Shown piece by piece: positions 36,693 through 45,144 of a stretch of 64,000 bases of DNA. Source of the stretch: Anaeroplasma sp902783745 (GTDB lineage: Bacteria; Bacillota_I; Bacilli_A; Acholeplasmatales; Anaeroplasmataceae). The first letter of the stretch is position 1. The number at the start of each line of letters is the position of its first letter. The DNA lies in NCBI GenBank assembly GCA_946617655.1, contig CAMOKL010000004.1, positions 1-64,000 on the forward strand. The letters run 5' to 3'. The notes below the pieces were generated by a model. That model was given only the letters and a program-made list of their open reading frames with translations. It was not told where the DNA came from and made no database searches. A program made the translations under genes and the position numbers.

Positions 36693-37829
36693 TTAAAATA
36701 ATTTTTTAATATCTTCTTCTTTAATCTTAGAACCAATTACAACAATCTTAGCCATAGGGATTGAATGAGTAGGCTCAAATGATACTTCTTCTGGTGTTAA
36801 TTGGAATAAATACCAATTAGAATCTGTTGCCTCAATTATACCTTTAGCACGTACAATTACACCATACTTACCATTTGCCATATCATTAATTAATGACTTA
36901 AATTGTTCAATATCATATTTCTTTACTGTTTCAATTCCAACTGATTGGAATACTTCATCTGCGTGATGGTGGTGATGATGATGTTCTTCATCTTCATCAT
37001 CGTGATGGTGGTGACAGCTACAGTTTGGATCATCACACTCATCTTCGTCATGGTCGTGGTGATGGTGATGTTCATGTTCTTCATCTTCATCATCTTCGTC
37101 ATGGTCATGGTGATGATGGTGATGCTCTTCATCCTCATCATCATGATGGTGGTGGTGACAGCTACAGTTTGGATCATCACATTCATCATGATCATGTCCT
37201 AACGCATCCTTAATTGCTTCATTATCTAATAATTCTGTATCAAAACCTTCATAAGCCTTAACTAATTCATCATCAGAAAGCTTAGAAATAGGTGTTGTTA
37301 CAACTACAGCCTTAGAATTAATTTCTCTTATTACCTCTAATGCTTCTTTTACCTTATCTTCATTTGCAATATCAGTTCTTGATAAAATTATTGTATGTGC
37401 ATTAGAAATTTGGTCATTAAAGAATTCACCAAAGTTCTTTGCATACATCTTTGCTTTCTTAGCATCTACTAAACAAACAAGAGAATTAATATTCTTACCA
37501 AGACCAGCCTTTGTTACTGCCGCAACAATATCAGAAAGCTTACCAACACCTGATGGTTCAATTAAAATACGATCAGGATTTTCTTGCTTAACTAATTCTC
37601 CTAAAGCCTTAGTAAAATCACCAACAAGTGAACAACAAATACATCCTTGGCTTAATTCCTTCATTTCAATTTTTGTATCCTTTAGGATATCAGTATCAAC
37701 TGATACTTCACCATACTCATTTTCTACTAATACTACTTTTTCATTTTTAATTTCTGTTTTTAATAATCTTTCAATGAATGTAGTCTTACCAGCTCCTAAG
37801 AAGCCTGAAATAATATCAATTTTTAACAT
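36693..37829 (-). CDS. COG0523 metallochaperone GTPase with a duplicated His-rich metal-binding insert
   Basis: A zinc-chaperone-type G3E GTPase: P-loop GAGKTT at 12-17, GCICCSL as the CxCC metal motif, SRTD as base recognition and a C-terminal CobW domain. Between them (about 212-307) lies a His/Asp/Glu-rich metal store. A unit HDECDDPNCSCHHHHHDDED occurs twice in near-identical form, so the insert grew by tandem duplication. The ATG at 37829 is the start; the upstream 18 codons have no support. Family members are often induced by zinc shortage. Confidence 0.9.
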   Translation of the reverse strand: MLKIDIISGFLGAGKTTFIERLLKTEIKNEKVVLVENEYGEVSVDTDILKDTKIEMKELSQGCICCSLVGDFTKALGELVKQENPDRILIEPSGVGKLSDIVAAVTKAGLGKNINSLVCLVDAKKAKMYAKNFGEFFNDQISNAHTIILSRTDIANEDKVKEALEVIREINSKAVVVTTPISKLSDDELVKAYEGFDTELLDNEAIKDALGHDHDECDDPNCSCHHHHHDDEDEEHHHHHHDHDEDDEDEEHEHHHHHDHDEDECDDPNCSCHHHHDDEDEEHHHHHHHADEVFQSVGIETVKKYDIEQFKSLINDMANGKYGVIVRAKGIIEATDSNWYLFQLTPEEVSFEPTHSIPMAKIVVIGSKIKEEDIKKLF

Positions 37830-37854
37830 ATTATTACCAACCTTTCGAATACAT

Positions 37855-37883
37855 ATTATAGCATTAATATAGATTGTATGCAA
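37855..37883 (-). promoter_or_regulatory. Promoter of the COG0523 gene pair
   Basis: TATAAT (37855-37860) on the minus strand with TTGCAT 17 bases upstream (37878-37883). The sequence CGTAATAACG lies just upstream (37893-37906 region) but matches a Zur box poorly. Confidence 0.5.
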
Positions 37884-37935
37884 TAAAATTAAACCGTTAT
37901 TACGAAAATAATTGACAGTTAGTTATATAGAGTGC

Positions 37936-37966
37936 CAAAAAAGAGATAAGTCATTGACTTACCTCT
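37936..37966 (-). terminator. Terminator downstream of the PBECR4 locus
   Basis: A 10-bp stem (37942-37951 with 37957-37966, one wobble) is followed on the minus strand by TTTTTTGG. It lies about 130 bases past the PBECR4 gene end. Confidence 0.65.
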
Positions 37967-38095
37967 TATGTATATTCTTCTTAACTTTATATTTTGTAAC
38001 CAATAAAAAAGTATACCATTTTTATAGATATACTTTCCTAATTTTTCCGCAGTTTATTCTGCAATGGGACAGTTTTATAATCTCTAATCCAACTA

Positions 38096-38748
38096 TTATT
38101 TAAAAATAAATTGACTCTTAATACAATCATCAATTTTTTCTTCTAGTTCACTCGGTAATTTATTATTCTCTGAATATAAAATATTAGAATACTTTTTATC
38201 ATTAGAATCCTTTACAAAAACATTTGTTACTAAAAAGTAACCTGATGCTTTATCAAAGCAATCTTCATCTCTTAATGACTTAACTATATAGCATTCACTT
38301 TTTGCATTACCAGCAGTATCATATTCATGTTCCATTAATAATGTAAAATATAAATCAGTTGTACCAAACTTAAATGTTGTTGTACCAGTCTTAATATCTT
38401 CTAGCATAACACTTTGACTTTTAGCCAATTTTGAAATGTCTTGAATATGCTTTACTTTCTTTTCATATAATGCATATGGATGTTCTGACGAAAAGAAAAT
38501 ATGTGTTTTCTTTAAAGTTCCTCTTACAGCATATTTATAAAAATCATTAGCAGATAATTTAGTATCTACACCAGTTAGATGTTTAAAGTTTCCTTTTTTA
38601 AAAGAAACTTCAATATATCTATTATCAAAACATATAGAAACTTTTTACCAACAACATTATTTTTGAACTCAACTGCTGCTAGATGAATTTCATTAATTGC
38701 ATTTGCTTTATTTAGTTCTTTTTGAGTTTGAGTTAAGCTTTTAGCCAT
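38096..38748 (-). pseudogene. PBECR4-type nuclease gene with one frameshift
   Basis: Reading from the ATG at 38748 (AAGGAA upstream) gives MAKSLTQTQKELNK to GKK, then the frame is lost at five A (38642-38646). One added A restores VSICFDNRYIEVSFKKGNF, KHLTGVDTKLSANDFYK and the rest to 218 codons. The continued sequence matches the phage barnase-EndoU-ColicinE5/D-RelE-like nuclease 4 family. The 3' part alone is an open frame of 110 codons. A structured RNA with its own promoter and terminator lies directly upstream, as in type III toxin-antitoxin loci. The frameshift may be inactivation, phase variation or an assembly error; the local sequence is not a canonical slippery heptamer. Confidence 0.75.
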
Positions 38749-38762
38749 TATTTTATTTCCTT

Positions 38763-38794
38763 AAAAAAGTTAGGGCTATTTTTCAAGCCCTAAC
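38763..38794 (-). terminator. Terminator between the structured RNA and the PBECR4 gene
   Basis: A 9-bp stem (GTTAGGGCT / AGCCCTAAC) with an eight-base loop is followed on the minus strand by six T. Incomplete termination would allow nuclease expression, as in type III systems. Confidence 0.85.
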
Positions 38795-39008
38795 CAAATC
38801 TTTTATATTACTGTGGTTGTAAGCTGGCTGTCAGCTTCAATGTATTTCCATACATTATATGTCGCCAATAATTTAAGTCCTTGGCGTGGACTACAGTTAT
38901 GACCAAACTGCAAGGTTCTATATTCTTCCGAATATAACAAGTCTTAGTAATTAACCTGCCTAAGTGCAGTACAGCTTTTACGTGCCACAACACGGGATAT
39001 CTCTATCC
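38763..39008 (-). ncRNA. Structured RNA upstream of the PBECR4 gene, candidate RNA antitoxin
   Basis: From a strong promoter a transcript of about 245 nt runs to an intrinsic terminator 15 bases before the PBECR4 start. Its minus-strand sequence folds into several hairpins: GGATA/TATCC, CGTG/CACG, TATATTC/GAATATA and AATGTAT/ATACATT (the last two with GGAA loops), and AAGCTG/CAGCTT. It also holds an H-type pseudoknot: AGTCC (38888-38892) with GGACT (38876-38880), interleaved with CGCCAA (38881-38886) and TTGGCG (38863-38868). Pseudoknotted RNA, then a terminator, then a nuclease gene is the type III toxin-antitoxin layout. Here the RNA is not a tandem repeat. I do not recognise a known RNA family. 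Confidence 0.65.
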
Positions 39009-39014
39009 ACTTAT

Positions 39015-39043
39015 AATATAGCAAAAAAAGGAAAAATTGTAAA
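39015..39043 (-). promoter_or_regulatory. Promoter of the structured RNA / PBECR4 locus
   Basis: TTTACA (39038-39043) and TATATT (39015-39020) are 17 bases apart on the minus strand. The whole element, CTTTACA...TTTTTGCTATATTATA, is nearly the same as the promoter of the ToxI RNA at 56259-56287. Confidence 0.75.
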
Positions 39044-39164
39044 GTAAATTTAAAACTAATTTATATTTTTTACATATTGTAAAGTATATTGTATAGTTAA
39101 ACTATAAACTTCCATTTGAGGTTATGCGTACTAAAATACACCTAAATAGTATTTCCTAATACAT

Positions 39165-39196
39165 AAAAAAATGAGACAATGTACATTGTCTCATTT
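39165..39196 (-). terminator. Terminator of the TPR protein gene
   Basis: A perfect palindromic stem (AATGAGACAATG / CATTGTCTCATT) is followed by seven T on the minus strand, directly after the stop codon. Confidence 0.85.
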
Positions 39197-39200
39197 AATA

Positions 39201-40574
39201 TTATTCTTCATCTTCTAATGCAGGATGAGCAGTATCATCAGCTACATCAGTAGTTTCTTTATTTGCTTCTTCTACTGTAGGAGTCTTTGTAACTTCTTCA
39301 ACAGGAGCATCAGCAACTTTTGTCTCTTCTACTTTAGCTTCTTCATAAGGAGCCTTTGCAGTTTCAACCTTTTCAACTTGTACTTCAGCTGGTTTAATTG
39401 TTGGCTTTTCTTCTACCTTAGCTTCTACTTGAGGAGTAGGACGCTTAATAACCTTTGCCTTAGGTACTTCATTAACCTTTGGTTCAGCCTTTGCAACTGG
39501 CTTCTTAACTTGTGCAGTTTCTCCACCAGTCTTTTGACGACGCTTTCTTTCTTCATATAAAGCACGAATTCTCTTAATATTTCTTAAGCATTCTGCTGCC
39601 TTAGCACCATCGCCAATAGCCATATAATATGTCTTTGCAGCTGCATAATTCTTTCTTCTTAATAGACGGTCTGCAGCTCTCTTTAACTTTTCAGTTGCTC
39701 TTTGCTTAGAACCTTCAGAAGTATACTTTTCTGTTAATACCTTACAGTAAATATCATATCCTTCTTTTGTTCTTCTCTTCTTAGAATCATATCCCCAGCA
39801 AGATTCATATAGATAACCTAAATTGAATAATGCATCTGGGTTCTTTAATTCAATTGCCTTCTTTAAATATTTTTCTGCAAATTCTAGGTTCTTAGTTTGA
39901 GTATATAAGTAACCTAAGTTATTGTAGATGATACCTCTTGATTCATCATCTGATACACCTCTTGATTCCTTTAAGTCAAGTGGTAAGCAGATTGAATAAT
40001 AGTTAATTGCTTTATCATTATCTTGTAATGTTTGATAAGCATCAGCAATTCTTTCCTTAACTTCAAGATCATGAATCTTAAATAATTTAATTAAATAGCA
40101 TAATGCCCATACATAGCTTTCTTGTGAGAATAAGCTGAATGCAAGATTACGATATTTCTTTCTATTAAATCCATTAATCTTAATCTTATTAAATCCACCA
40201 ACAATAATCTGACAGATATCGTTAGCTAAGTTTTCAATTGGGTAACCATCAACTAGCTGAATTTCATTTACAGGATATTTACAGCTTTCTTGTTCATTAT
40301 CCTTTTCAGCATAACAGCATGTAACTTGAACATGTGCTTGATGAGCTTTTTTAATTTCTGGTAGATATTCAGTGAATCCAAACGCATCACTAATATGTAA
40401 AATAATTAATCCACTAGAGTCCTTAACATCTCTTGCGATTTCAGCATCTGAAGCCTCACCTTTTTCATATGAGTGTACTTCTACCTTTTTATCTGTTAAT
40501 ATGTCCTCAAGATAGTTAGCTGTTTCTTCATCTTCTGATAAATAAACAACTGTTACATAATTATTCTTTTGCAT
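39201..40574 (-). CDS. TPR/Sel1-repeat protein with TIR-like N-terminus and polyacidic tail
   Basis: Residues 1-130 form an alpha/beta domain (VTVVYLSEDEETANYLEDIL, then SSGLIILHISDAFG) that resembles a TIR or receiver fold in pattern only. Residues 140-340 are tetratricopeptide-like repeats (YNNLGYLYTQTKNLEFAEKY, ALFNLGYLYES). The last 100 residues are disordered, Lys/Pro/Glu/Val-rich and end DDTAHPALEDEE. A similar DDASHPALEEDE motif occurs in the polyacidic protein at the right edge of the window. GGAGG lies eight bases before the ATG at 40574. Function unknown; probably a scaffold. Confidence 0.65.
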   Translation of the reverse strand: MQKNNYVTVVYLSEDEETANYLEDILTDKKVEVHSYEKGEASDAEIARDVKDSSGLIILHISDAFGFTEYLPEIKKAHQAHVQVTCCYAEKDNEQESCKYPVNEIQLVDGYPIENLANDICQIIVGGFNKIKINGFNRKKYRNLAFSLFSQESYVWALCYLIKLFKIHDLEVKERIADAYQTLQDNDKAINYYSICLPLDLKESRGVSDDESRGIIYNNLGYLYTQTKNLEFAEKYLKKAIELKNPDALFNLGYLYESCWGYDSKKRRTKEGYDIYCKVLTEKYTSEGSKQRATEKLKRAADRLLRRKNYAAAKTYYMAIGDGAKAAECLRNIKRIRALYEERKRRQKTGGETAQVKKPVAKAEPKVNEVPKAKVIKRPTPQVEAKVEEKPTIKPAEVQVEKVETAKAPYEEAKVEETKVADAPVEEVTKTPTVEEANKETTDVADDTAHPALEDEE

Positions 40575-40628
40575 AATACCGACCTCCAATTATACAATGT
40601 CACATAAAACGTATATTTTTTCTTTTTA

Positions 40629-40658
40629 ATTATATCATAGATATTCAAAAATATGCAA
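40629..40658 (-). promoter_or_regulatory. Promoter of the TPR protein gene
   Basis: TATAAT with an extended TGA before it (40629-40634, minus strand) and TTGCAT 18 bases upstream (40653-40658). A second TATAAT closer to the gene (40592-40597) lacks a clear -35. Confidence 0.5.
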
Positions 40659-40805
40659 TCGTTTTCAAGTATTTTTAACGTTTTCAATAACAAAAAACGC
40701 TATTTTAATTAAAAAAAAGACATATAAAACTTAAAAAATAAGATTTTTTTATATCTCTAGTATCATTTTAACACTTTTATTTAATAAATAAAAGATTTAA
40801 GTAAT

Positions 40806-40838
40806 ACAAAAAAGATAGACAAAAGCGCTGTCTATCTT
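40806..40838 (-). terminator. Terminator of the ABC importer operon
   Basis: On the minus strand AAGATAGACA/TGTCTATCTT around seven bases is followed by TTTTTTG; its first bases overlap the stop codon of the two-TM protein gene. Confidence 0.8.
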
Positions 40839-41328
40839 AATTCTTTTCATAATATTTTTTACCAAATATCTTTTCATAATCTATAATAGCTCTATTATCA
40901 TAGACTAAAACTGGTATATTTTTACCTACAGTGTAATGATCATATAACATAGGATCTATTTGTTCTTCCATTATAAAATCCTTACCCTGACATCTATATT
41001 GATATCTATAAATATAGCTCTTCTTTAAACCAGCTACTCTATCCTTATATAAAAGCTTTGCGACATCCTTAACACCAAATTTTCTTAATGTCTTAAAATA
41101 ACTACCATTATAAATATCTTTAATACCTAAATAAAGTAAGAATATTCCAATACCTAAAAATAATCCAGCAAATATTATTACTAACGCAAAATATGAAGGA
41201 TTACCAAGTGTATATAATATCGCAAATAATATTGCTAAAACAATTATAGTAATTGATAATATTAATTCAATAATACCACTCTTTAAAGATCCAGATTTAT
41301 ATACTTTAATCTTTGGTTTTGCATCCAT
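40837..41328 (-). CDS. Two-TM membrane protein of unknown function
   Basis: Two hydrophobic helices (about 20-45 and 50-75) are followed by a cytoplasmic domain with YRYQYRCQGKDFIMEEQ, resembling DUF3592-type membrane proteins in layout. The ATG at 41328 has GAGG ten bases upstream and overlaps the permease gene by 23 bases. Co-transcription with the importer genes suggests an accessory role, which is not shown. Confidence 0.65.
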   Translation of the reverse strand: MDAKPKIKVYKSGSLKSGIIELILSITIIVLAILFAILYTLGNPSYFALVIIFAGLFLGIGIFLLYLGIKDIYNGSYFKTLRKFGVKDVAKLLYKDRVAGLKKSYIYRYQYRCQGKDFIMEEQIDPMLYDHYTVGKNIPVLVYDNRAIIDYEKIFGKKYYEKN

Positions 41329-42121
41329 AATCAAAAAACCTCTTTTTCGCTCTTTCCTTACTTATTTTACCATAAATTAATGCCAACACAAGAGGAATAA
41401 GTTCTAATATTACAGATACAATAATAAGTATTAATATATATGCATATAACATTTCAAACCCATATCCATTTCTAACCTCACCTTGTATTAAATAGCCTAA
41501 TGTTTCTCTCATACCTAATATAAATTCACATGATAATGCTATTTTAATACCTAAGCCTAAGGCATTTAATAAAGAGCCTTTAATAGAATTAAATACTAAA
41601 GGCATATATACCTTATATACTATAAATGGTGTAGTATTTGAATATATTTTATATGCATCAATATATATCTTATCAATAGATTTTAACCCCTGATATATTG
41701 TTTCATATATCATAGGGAATAACATAGAAAATACTGATAAATATAATACATAATCCTTATGCTTCATCGCAAGTATAAACCATATTATATTTATTAATAT
41801 AATAATTGGAATAAAGCGTAATATCATCATCATAGGATGTAGTATCTTATGTATAATATTAAATCTATATGCTATTACTGCAAATATTAAAGCAATACTA
41901 AAAGATATAAATACTGATATCAATACATTCTTTATTGTATTTAATACACCTTTATATGTGTTTATATCACCTAACAAGTTAAAGAAGCTTTTAAATATAT
42001 CATCAAATTGTGGAGTAAAATTAATATCATTTTTTATTAAAACTATAATCTCATATATTACCCCTAACAATATAATACCTAAGATATAGTATAATAAATT
42101 AATTAAATATTTTTTATACAT
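41306..42121 (-). CDS. ABC transporter permease (SsuC/TauC-like)
   Basis: A six-helix inner-membrane permease of 271 aa with the EAA-type loop (DAYKIYSNTTPFIVYKVYMP) that docks an ATPase. It overlaps the upstream lipoprotein gene by one base (TAATG). No ATPase gene is adjacent, so the ATP-binding subunit must be encoded elsewhere or shared. The substrate is unknown; family members import sulfonates, nitrate or thiamine precursors. Confidence 0.82.
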   Translation of the reverse strand: MYKKYLINLLYYILGIILLGVIYEIIVLIKNDINFTPQFDDIFKSFFNLLGDINTYKGVLNTIKNVLISVFISFSIALIFAVIAYRFNIIHKILHPMMMILRFIPIIILINIIWFILAMKHKDYVLYLSVFSMLFPMIYETIYQGLKSIDKIYIDAYKIYSNTTPFIVYKVYMPLVFNSIKGSLLNALGLGIKIALSCEFILGMRETLGYLIQGEVRNGYGFEMLYAYILILIIVSVILELIPLVLALIYGKISKERAKKRFFDYGCKTKD

Positions 42122-43092
42122 TAAATATTATAATAGAAATTATCATTAGGAGCTTTTGTAAAGAATGTTTTAGATATAATTCCTTCTTCTTCATATCTTA
42201 AAGATTCTTCTACCATAAATTCTAAGTCATCCTTAGAATCAGATGCACTTATAAATTCTACCTTTGAGTTAGGGATTGCAGTTTCAATAACTGCATCAGG
42301 TAGATTTAAACCTAAAGTTTTTGCATCTTTTTGCACCTTAGTTACGTTAGTTTTTGTTAATTCATCCTTTGTTGAAACATCAGTTAAGAATTGATTAACT
42401 AAAGACTTATGTTCTTGTATTGTCTTTGGATTTACAAATATTGCAGCTTGAATTAGAGTATGGCTAGATACTTCATTATATAAATCCGCAATTGATTTAG
42501 AATATAATGTTTCATTTGATTGACTTAAACTATTTTTAGCAACTGATAATGTAGGTTCTGCAGTCATATAAATATTATTGCCTGAATATGATACATTAGC
42601 ATTTGCTGTATAATCTAATGACTTTGGAGTAATATCATTTTCATTTAATACATATAATGCACCAAATGATGTAATACTACCATTACCAAATAAATATAAA
42701 TCTCTTTCTTTTATATCATCAAGCACAAATTCTTCTTTTGATGCAAAATATGTATTACCTGCAGTAATAACACCTGCAAACTTAAAAGTAGACTTACCTG
42801 CATTATATAAATTGCATCCCATATTAATTGGGGCAATAACTATATCTGATGCTTCTTCATTAAAGAATCCAGATAATGCAGTTGCATCAACACCAATATT
42901 TGATGTATCAATACTAGATTTGAAATCACATACTGCAGATGCAATACCTAAAATAGGTGCACCTGATGGACATGCAACCTTTAATTCATAATCATCTTTT
43001 ACATTGGTTTTATTAGTAGTCTCATTTGAATTACATGAAGCTAATGCTAAAATGCCAAAACCTATTCCTAAAATACTTACTAATCTTTTCAT
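42121..43092 (-). CDS. Substrate-binding lipoprotein of an ABC importer
   Basis: A signal peptide with lipobox LASC (about residues 17-20) leads a periplasmic-binding fold of the SsuA/NMT1 type (VACPSGAPILGIASAV, later DIVIAPINMGCNLY). It delivers ligand to the permease encoded next. The ligand cannot be told from the sequence. The gene is divergent from trmH. Confidence 0.82.
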   Translation of the reverse strand: MKRLVSILGIGFGILALASCNSNETTNKTNVKDDYELKVACPSGAPILGIASAVCDFKSSIDTSNIGVDATALSGFFNEEASDIVIAPINMGCNLYNAGKSTFKFAGVITAGNTYFASKEEFVLDDIKERDLYLFGNGSITSFGALYVLNENDITPKSLDYTANANVSYSGNNIYMTAEPTLSVAKNSLSQSNETLYSKSIADLYNEVSSHTLIQAAIFVNPKTIQEHKSLVNQFLTDVSTKDELTKTNVTKVQKDAKTLGLNLPDAVIETAIPNSKVEFISASDSKDDLEFMVEESLRYEEEGIISKTFFTKAPNDNFYYNI

Positions 43093-43186
43093 AATAAAAA
43101 CACCTCTTATTAAATTATAACACTTTATTAAAAATAAATACGTAATAATTAATACACAAATAAAAATAATATATATTTTTTATTTA

Positions 43187-43195
43187 TGGTATAAT
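43187..43195 (+). promoter_or_regulatory. Extended -10 promoter of the RNA methyltransferase gene
   Basis: TGGTATAAT lies 19 bases before the start codon; the -35 region is AT-only and poor, so the extended TG motif probably carries recognition. Confidence 0.55.
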
Positions 43196-43213
43196 ATTTT
43201 TTGGTGATAAATT

Positions 43214-43993
43214 ATGATTATTTCTAAATCAAATGAGATATTTAAGGAATTTAAAGATTATATTAAAAATACTAATAAAGATTTTAGATATACTGTATCA
43301 GATGATTTAAGTGTATTAGAAATTGCATTAGATAATAATTTAGAAATTCCTCTACTTTTATATACAACTGAATTAATTAATAAAGATGAAACTAAAGAAT
43401 TACTTAATAAATTAATTGATCATGCAAAAGAAGCGTATGAGATTAGTGAAGCAACTTATAATATTATTAAACTTAAAGAAAATCATGCAGGTATTATTGC
43501 AAAGATTAAATTAAATGATATATCTACTATAGATTTTTTTAAGAAGAATCAATTTGTTGTAGTATTAGATCATTTAGAGATTCCTGGTAATGTTGGTACT
43601 ATTTTAAGAACACTTGAATCTATTAATGCAGCATGCATATTAGTTGATTCTATTACTAAGCTTAATAATCCAAAAATAACTGCAGCATCAAGAGGATGTA
43701 ATTTAATTGTTGATACATTACAATTAAATTATAATGATGCGCAAAAGCTATTACTTGATAATGGTTATGATATTTTCTTAGGAGAGCCTAAGCTAGGACT
43801 CGATTATAAGAGCTATGATTATAATGGTAAGATTGCGATAGTTGTTGGAAATGAAAGATATGGAATTAATAACGATTGGTATTTAAATCAACATAAGAAA
43901 GTATATATACCAATGGAAGGAAGACAGAATTCTATTAATGTTTCTGTTGCAGCATGTATATTAGCTTATGAAGCTTATATGAGAAGAAGATAA
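43214..43993 (+). CDS. TrmH/SpoU-family RNA 2'-O-methyltransferase
   Basis: A SPOUT enzyme that methylates rRNA or tRNA ribose. The C-terminal knotted domain shows LDHLEIPGNVGTILRT, IAIVVGNERYGI and IPMEGRQNSINVSVAACIL, the three SpoU motifs. The N-terminal roughly 100 residues are a divergent substrate-binding domain. It is one of the few plus-strand genes. The exact target nucleotide is unknown. Confidence 0.9.
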   Translation: MIISKSNEIFKEFKDYIKNTNKDFRYTVSDDLSVLEIALDNNLEIPLLLYTTELINKDETKELLNKLIDHAKEAYEISEATYNIIKLKENHAGIIAKIKLNDISTIDFFKKNQFVVVLDHLEIPGNVGTILRTLESINAACILVDSITKLNNPKITAASRGCNLIVDTLQLNYNDAQKLLLDNGYDIFLGEPKLGLDYKSYDYNGKIAIVVGNERYGINNDWYLNQHKKVYIPMEGRQNSINVSVAACILAYEAYMRRR

Positions 43994-44008
43994 TTCTTCT
44001 CTTTTTTT
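43981..44008 (+). terminator. Terminator of the methyltransferase gene
   Basis: GAGAAGAA/TTCTTCTC forms an 8-bp stem whose loop contains the TAA stop; seven T follow. Confidence 0.85.
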
Positions 44009-44014
44009 ATGCGT

Positions 44015-44042
44015 AAAAAAAGAGATCTAGTCAGATCTCTTT
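44015..44042 (-). terminator. Terminator of the pgk-ptsH-tpiA operon
   Basis: AAAGAGATCT/AGATCTCTTT on the minus strand is followed by seven T; the tpiA stop codon lies in the loop. It is back to back with the terminator of the convergent methyltransferase gene. Confidence 0.88.
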
Positions 44043-44791
44043 ACAATTTGTTTCAATGCTAAACCCATATCTAAGAATGCATCCTCTTTTAATGATGCTG
44101 ACCCTACTAATGCACCATCAACGTCGGGTTGAGAAACATATTCTCTTATGTTCATTGCCGTAACAGAACCACCGTATAATACACGGATTTCTTCTGCAAT
44201 CTTAGGTGTGAATATTTTAGCAAGTATACTTCTAATATAAGCACATGCCTCTTCTGCAATATAAGAATCCGCACTCTTTCCAGTACCGATTGCCCAAATT
44301 GGTTCATAGGCTACTACTATATCACTTGGCTTTTCTAAAACAACTCCGTCAAAAGCTTTTGACACTTGACGTTCTAATACTTCATTAGTTTTTCCTGCGT
44401 CTCTTTCTGATAAATATTCTCCGACGCATAATATTGGTTTTAAACCAAATTCTAATGCTTTCTTTATTTTAGCGTTTACCTTTTCATCTGTTTCGCTAAA
44501 TAAAGCTCTTCTTTCACTATGTCCTAAAATGACGTATTCTACTCCTGTATCTTTAAGCATTACAGGAGATATTTCTCCTGTGAATGCACCAGATTCGCAC
44601 TCATGCATATTTTGAGCTCCAATATGTAACGTAGTTGCTCTTTTAACCATGTCTCTTAGAATGATGGCTGGAGCACATACAACTGATTCAATAGTCTTTG
44701 GTAATTGTTCCTGGACTGCTAACATGAATTGTATTGCTTCATCCCTTGTTTTATTCATTTTCCAGTTACCGGCTAACATTGGTTTTCTCAT
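44027..44791 (-). CDS. tpiA: Triose-phosphate isomerase
   Basis: Interconverts DHAP and glyceraldehyde-3-phosphate. GNWKMNK at the start, the catalytic His in LGHSERR and the catalytic Glu in AYEPIWAIGTGK are present, with GGSV near the end (254 aa). It is last in the pgk-ptsH-tpiA operon. Confidence 0.97.
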   Translation of the reverse strand: MRKPMLAGNWKMNKTRDEAIQFMLAVQEQLPKTIESVVCAPAIILRDMVKRATTLHIGAQNMHECESGAFTGEISPVMLKDTGVEYVILGHSERRALFSETDEKVNAKIKKALEFGLKPILCVGEYLSERDAGKTNEVLERQVSKAFDGVVLEKPSDIVVAYEPIWAIGTGKSADSYIAEEACAYIRSILAKIFTPKIAEEIRVLYGGSVTAMNIREYVSQPDVDGALVGSASLKEDAFLDMGLALKQIVKRSD

Positions 44792-44857
44792 ATGCCCTAC
44801 TACCTCTACTCTCTTTTAAATTTGAAGCAAATTAATACTAAACTCTCAATATATTAA

Positions 44858-45106
44858 TTATTTTTCAAGAATAGATGCAATATCTTCAATAGCGGCTTCA
44901 GCCTGATCACCGTTTGCCTCAATAACAACATTTTCACCTGATGGGATTGCTAATGACATTAAACCTAAGATTGATTTAACATCAATAGTTTCATTCTTAT
45001 AATGTAAGAATATATCAACAGAATAATTTGATGCTGCTTGTACTACCTTAGCTGCAAGTTGAGCATGTAGACCAACTGTGCTCTTTACAACGATTTCCTT
45101 TTTCAT
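44858..45106 (-). CDS. ptsH: HPr-family phosphocarrier with an altered active site
   Basis: The 82-residue HPr fold has the phosphorylatable His 14 in GLHAQLAAK and a Ser in DVKSILGLMSLAIPSG that matches HprK's target Ser46. The strictly typical HARPA becomes HAQLA: the conserved Arg and Pro after His are replaced by Gln and Leu. This Arg stabilises phospho-His transfer. The protein may thus act mainly as a regulatory HPr, with HprK encoded near 15.5 kb. GGAGGAG lies nine bases before the ATG at 45106. It sits between pgk and tpiA, without ptsI. Confidence 0.88.
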   Translation of the reverse strand: MKKEIVVKSTVGLHAQLAAKVVQAASNYSVDIFLHYKNETIDVKSILGLMSLAIPSGENVVIEANGDQAEAAIEDIASILEK

Positions 45107-45144
45107 TTTAGATTTCTCCTCCATTTTATTATTATTTTTTAATA

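Noticed and set aside
36945..37213. Open frames antisense to the His-rich region of the COG0523 gene, coding for Met/Val/Ile or His-rich peptides
   Set aside because: They are mirror images of the CAT/GAT codon repeats, without ribosome-binding sites.
37891..37911. Possible Zur box upstream of the COG0523 gene
   Set aside because: Only one half-site (CGTAAT) is close to the consensus; the second half does not match, so no operator is claimed.
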